Origin: Sistotremastrum niveocremeum HHB9708
Taxonomy: Eukaryota > Basidiomycota > Agaricomycetes > Sistotremastrales > Sistotremastraceae
Direction of reading: 5' to 3'
DNA length: 64,000 nucleotides
Assembly: GCA_001630475.1 (NCBI GenBank)
Contig: KV419397.1
Span: 1,061,758 to 1,125,757 of the forward strand
Shown here: piece by piece, positions 60,065 to 64,000 of the stretch
Layout of the letters: each line of letters opens with the position of its first letter
Numbering within the stretch: the first letter of the stretch is position 1
Notes under the pieces: generated by a model
Told to the model about the DNA's origin: nothing
The model's input: only the letters and a program-made list of their open reading frames with translations
Databases searched by the model: none
Program-made: the position numbers and the translations under genes

Positions 60065-60521
60065 GTTCCGTGTCGTTCTGTGTTACCCGTCGGGTTATTC
60101 CTTATAGGTATGCGCGTCTGTAATGGACAGTGACGACATAATGGTGTTTTCTAAATCTATCACTCGTGCTATATCGATGCCCAAATCACATTAGATACTC
60201 TCTGGTACATTAATTCGTATAATAGTCTTGAATCTATATCTCAGTCATAAAGGACTTTCGTCTCGTGCAACAGCGAGGGCGTGAAGATTATCGAGGGCGA
60301 ATTAGAACCACAAGCATTATACGAATTTATGTACAATTAGTGTACCCGCAATACACTCTCCGATGTGATTCGGGTCGAAATGGAATTATGGAAGATAAGG
60401 CGTATATGAGGCACAGTTATGATAGAATCGGAAAAACTGCAATGGCATCGCAACTCCATACCGTCTCGGACAATGCCATTATAAGGGATAAGCCCTCGGG
60501 TAAGACAGATCCAGACCGAAC
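60065..60521. other. Spacer between convergent F-box genes A and B
   Basis: Two 3' flanks meeting end to end. No gene or motif stands out. Confidence 0.45.
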
Positions 60522-62585
60522 TCAAAGTTTCGTTATTTCCTCACAATTGGTGAAACACTCCACAACACGATAGCTGCAAGGAATGCTTTTCATTGGGGAG
60601 GTCCGATCTGAGGATTTGATATTCAAAGTCTGAAGCGCGACTTTGAATCCCTTCCGCTGCGAAAGACACCTTTTGACTTCTTTCAGGTTGAAGCTCTTAT
60701 TATCGATCGTCAGCGTCGTAAGCTCCGGGCAAGATAAAGCATTGCCTAAAGCTTTGCAAAGGTGAATCGTGATGATCTTCTTCATATGCCATATTTCAAG
60801 CTGTTTCAGAGAGGAGAGCGCACTGAACAAGCATCGCCAGTTTTCAGCCTTAGGGATGAGATGGCCAGTCTCATGAGCGATCAAGCGGTCCATATACAGC
60901 ACCGTCAGACGATCTAAAGGCAATTTGACCACGGATGCGATCACCGGATGTATCCTTTGAGTGCGATCGGCACCCAGTAAAACATGGGTGGCGTAGGAGC
61001 GCTCGGTGAAGGTATACTGAGGCATATCCTTCACGAAGTCAGCGTCTTTGTTCATGTAATAATAAGCTCCTAAATCCCGCTCCACAGGGTCTGGTTTGAG
61101 ACATAGACACCGACACTGCGTGACAAGATCGATTATATATTGAGGTAAGGCGTGAAAGGATGAAAGCGCGAGCTTATCATCGGCAGGTGGGCATTCGATC
61201 TCCAAGTTTTCAAGCTTGGGACAGAATATAGCGGAGAGTAGTACTTCTAGAGGGAACTGGGAAGACAATTGGAGTTCGAAATCCCTGCATTGTGACAACT
61301 CTGCGCGTGGTCCATGATCTAGGTTGGATGACGCGGATTTCTCGAAGTCGAGTCGTTTTAGTTTAAGCGTTTCGAGATTCGGCATCCGACACAGACTCGT
61401 AACAAGGTCAGGAAGCTGCAGGTCACCATTCGATGACTCCATCTGATCCATGGTCAATGAGGTGAGATGGACGAGGGGAGCGTCGCCATCCATCGTTGGG
61501 AGCTCAAACCTCTGCAGAGAAAGTTCCTGGAGATTCGGCGCACTCGATAGTAGGCCGGAACCGATAGAGGGATATATGACTTCGGCCCAATGTTGTGATG
61601 TAAGGCTCAAGCTTTTTAGATTCGGAAACGAAGATTCCCACAATTGGGCGAACGCGGCGTTCACAGATTCGGTAATCGAGTACGAGTCAGCAGTCGTCGA
61701 TAGATCCAAGGCTATTTTCTTGATTAGTCGGCTGCGCTTCATAATGAGCGAACTCATATCGCCGAAGACTCCATCATCGATGGATCCTCTCAATTCCGAA
61801 GATCCTGAGAAAACCTCTAACGATGAACCTCGGGAACGCGCAATGAAGGTGCGCAGAACAGCTCGGGGCCATCGGAGAGACAAACGCGACCACAAAGGTC
61901 CTGTCTTGAGAGCCACATTACGCCAATCAGAGCATCTGGAGAATGGAGACAATCAGAGGGTTTCTCGAGGGTGCTGGATAGGTGCCTACACATGACCAAT
62001 TGAACACACATCCTTGTATCCATGCTTCTCGAGGGCGGATGGGGGCAGATTTATGTACGAGTACCGCCAATTCTCTACTTCATAGCGTTCGTCCCAGAAT
62101 CCAGAGGCGGCGTACTCTTCGAATATCATGCTCAGGATCTCTACTGGCATCCGGATGATCGTTAACTGTCGATTCATTTCTCTCCTTAGGATGACGCTCC
62201 CTGGCTCAGTAGACTTGATGATATGGTCAATAGCCACCCCCTCAGATAATTTTGTATGAGTCGCATGCAGATACGCCTTCAGTGCCGACATCGACGTCTT
62301 GCTCTCACGAACGATCTCCGCCTTATTCAGAGTATTGAGGGCGGCTATCACCCTGCACACAGCGTCAAGGCATCTCAGTCGATGTTTAGATATCACGCAC
62401 CTGGCTTTTCTGATAGCTGATGTCCGAGTATCTCGTCGAATGCCCTTCAGGCGGAAATCCCAAGTGTCCAACGAGATGTCGACGTTCTTCAGAGCCGTTT
62501 GGATGAATGCGTCCACTTGCTTGTCGGCTTCAGCAATTGCCTCTTCAATGATAACAGAGAGTGCGATAGGAGTAAAAGATGACAT
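60522..62585 (-). CDS. F-box/LRR-like protein B, 653 aa
   Basis: Reads leftward: exons 62401-62585, 61990-62352 and 60522-61935. Intron 1 is 48 bp, divisible by three and without stops, so retention would still give an open frame with 16 extra residues. Intron 2 is 54 bp. F-box MPVEILSMIFEEYA then CSDWRNVALKTGPLWSRL; LRR-like segments LKSLSLTSQHW, LQELSLQRFELP, LETLKLKRLDF, LKQLEIWHMKKI. It is inverted relative to A and C and shares intron phases, length and the 17-bp upstream element, so the three arose by duplication with inversion. Confidence 0.8.
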
Positions 62586-62652
62586 TCTCTTGATAACTAG
62601 CTTGTGAGTCAATGAGGAGACGCCTTTCAGAAAGTGGGACCGGGACGAGGTT

Positions 62653-62669
62653 GGTTATCGGAGTTTCAA
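62653..62669 (-). promoter_or_regulatory. F-box trio upstream element (copy B, minus strand)
   Basis: Reverse complement of TTGAAACTCCGATAACC, 68 bp before the ATG of gene B. Preceded on the minus strand by gccagaaagagca, like gccagaaaaaatg of copy C. Confidence 0.55.
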
Positions 62670-62691
62670 TGCTCTTTCTGGCATCGCGCGT

Positions 62692-62704
62692 CTATATATA
62701 TATA
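62692..62704 (-). promoter_or_regulatory. TATA-run upstream of F-box gene B
   Basis: An alternating (TA)n run, tatatatatatat, about 107 bp before the ATG of gene B and just upstream of the shared element. Confidence 0.35.
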
Positions 62705-63038
62705 CTCAATCAAGCTCTCAATGGATTACTTATCATCGTGCGATAAATCCTTCTTGATCTCAGTCGACGGCATGAAAACTATACACTATTTCTAGAATGA
62801 TATCGAGAAGAATCAGTCCACGACAAGTCTTTCTCCATCGCGGCGATGGCATCGCCTTCCAAGTTCCAAATATTGTGTACAGTCGGAACCTTGTATTGAC
62901 GAGATCATAAGTGTTGCCATAGTTAAGATTCATAACATTGCTGCGTTGATAGCCAAAGGAAAGATTGATATTAGGATTAAGTCCTTGTCGATGCCTTCAG
63001 CAGAGACTCGGGATCAGAGAGCGATGCCAGAAAAAATG
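62705..63038. other. Divergent promoter region between F-box genes B and C
   Basis: B and C start back to back 540 bp apart with one shared element on each side. The central part has no gene and no other repeated word that I noticed. Confidence 0.4.
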
Positions 63039-63055
63039 TTGAAACTCCGATAACC
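63039..63055 (+). promoter_or_regulatory. F-box trio upstream element (copy C)
   Basis: TTGAAACTCCGATAACC, 73 bp before the ATG at 63128, followed as in copy A by catctcctcgtcgcctca. Confidence 0.55.
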
Positions 63056-63127
63056 GCCCACTGGCACATCTCGGTCTCAGTTTTGAATGGCATCTCCTCG
63101 TCGCCTCACAGATTAATTATTGACACA

Positions 63128-64000
63128 ATGTCATCTCTTATTCCTGTCGGACTCTCTGAGCTCATCGAAGAGGCAACTGCTGAAGCCGACAGGCATGTGG
63201 ACGCCTTCATCCAAGTGGCTCTGAAAAATGTCGACATCTCGTTGGACGCTTGGGATTACCGTCTGAGGGGTATTCGACGCGATACTCGGACATCAGCCAT
63301 CAGAAAAGCCAGGTGCGTTATATTTAAACCTCGATGGGATGTCTTGACACTGTATGCAGGGTGATAGCCGCCCTCAATGCTCTGAACAAGGCAGAGATCG
63401 TTCGTGAGAGCAAGACGTCGATGTCGGAATTAAAGGCATATTTGGATGCTACTCACGCCAAATTATCTGAGGGGGTGGCTCTTGACCATATCGTCAACTC
63501 AACTGAGCCCGGGAGTGTCATCCTTCGGAGAGAAATGAATCGACAGCTGCCGATCATCCGGATGCCAGTAGAGATTTTAAGCATGATATTCGAAGAGTAC
63601 GCCGCTGGACCGTGGGATGAACGTTCCGAAGACGAGAACTGGCGGTACTCGTACATCTACCTTCCGCCCGCCGCCCACGAGAAGGATGGATACAAGGATG
63701 TGTGTACAATCGGTTATGTGTAAGCGCTTATTCAGTATCCTTGAGAAATCCTCTGATTGTCTTCAACCTCCAGATGCTCTGACTGGCGTACTGTATCTCT
63801 CAAGACAGGATCTTTGTGGTCACGTCTGTCTCTCCGATGGCCCCGGGATGTTCTGTGTGCTTTCATTTCGCGTTCCGGAGGTTCGCCTTTGGAAGTTTTC
63901 TCAGGGTCTCCAAGATTGAGAGGTTCCATCGATGACGGAGTCTTTGGCGACATGACTTCGCTCATTATGGGGCGCCATCAACTCATCAAGAAGATATCGT
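63128..64000 (+). CDS. F-box/LRR-like protein C (cut by window end)
   Basis: Exons 63128-63312 and 63360-63719, and a third from 63774 beyond the window edge; junctions and phases equal those of A and B. Starts MSSLIPVGLSELIEEA like A, while the rest of exons 1-2 is closer to B (KNVDISLDAWDYRL, EIVRESKTSMSELKAYLDAT, RMPVEILSMIFEEYA). F-box continuation CSDWRTVSLKTGSLWSRL. The mix suggests conversion or stepwise duplication among the three. The LRR part is mostly outside the window. Confidence 0.75.

Noticed and set aside
1-64000. LTR retroelements, Polinton-like elements or CRISPR arrays
   Set aside because: No reverse transcriptase, integrase, capsid or long terminal repeats recognised on either strand; no regularly spaced direct repeats.

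Overview
The window is nuclear DNA of a filamentous basidiomycete, most likely a mushroom-forming Agaricomycete. Genes are split by many introns of about 45-60 bp with GT...AG ends, and several families are ones I know as expanded in mushrooms: F-box/LRR proteins, HNH-type proteins with a PSDALLR motif, kinase-like proteins with HGxxR in place of HRDxK, and a repeated transposon-associated acidic-tailed protein. No species can be named from sequence alone.

Layout. 0-3.5 kb is a repeat-associated segment: the 3' end of one unknown gene, a block of inverted CAGTTGC-type motifs, and a complete five-exon gene of a high-copy mushroom family. 4.6-13 kb holds three members of an orphan family (called here the CAPG family) around a kinase-like gene (PK1). 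13.2-16.5 kb has orphan multi-exon models. 16.8-21.2 kb is a conserved SART3/Prp24-type splicing factor. 23.6-38.3 kb is an accessory block with three more kinase-like genes (PK2, PK3, PK4), a degenerate HNH-family gene and kinase-like debris. 38.8-45.1 kb is a conserved island: HIR1/HIRA histone chaperone, a DUF4336 protein and tRNA-Ser(AGA). 45.7-56 kb has a small orphan gene, three more CAPG genes and a decayed F-box/LRR-like locus. 58-64 kb is a set of three F-box/LRR paralogues, the last cut by the window edge.

The main discovery candidate is the quartet PK1-PK4 (468, 448, 475 and 479 residues in my exon models). Each fuses an unrecognised N-terminal beta-rich domain to a protein-kinase fold that lacks the catalytic Asp and the ATP-binding Lys. 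All four share a phase-1 first intron, an isolated 69-bp exon coding the alpha-E/catalytic-loop segment and, for PK2-PK4, a common 3' flank motif. Every exon junction keeps frame, so these look like maintained pseudokinases and not debris. They sit among the CAPG family, F-box paralogues and a residue-depleted HNH protein, all multi-copy and divergent, while the housekeeping genes between them look ordinary. Such fast-turnover blocks are what one expects of self/non-self, mating-associated or environmental-response gene sets, but no function can be proved from this window.

Exon structures were worked out by hand from splice sites and frame; there is no transcript evidence. No LTR, Polinton or other virus-like element was recognised.
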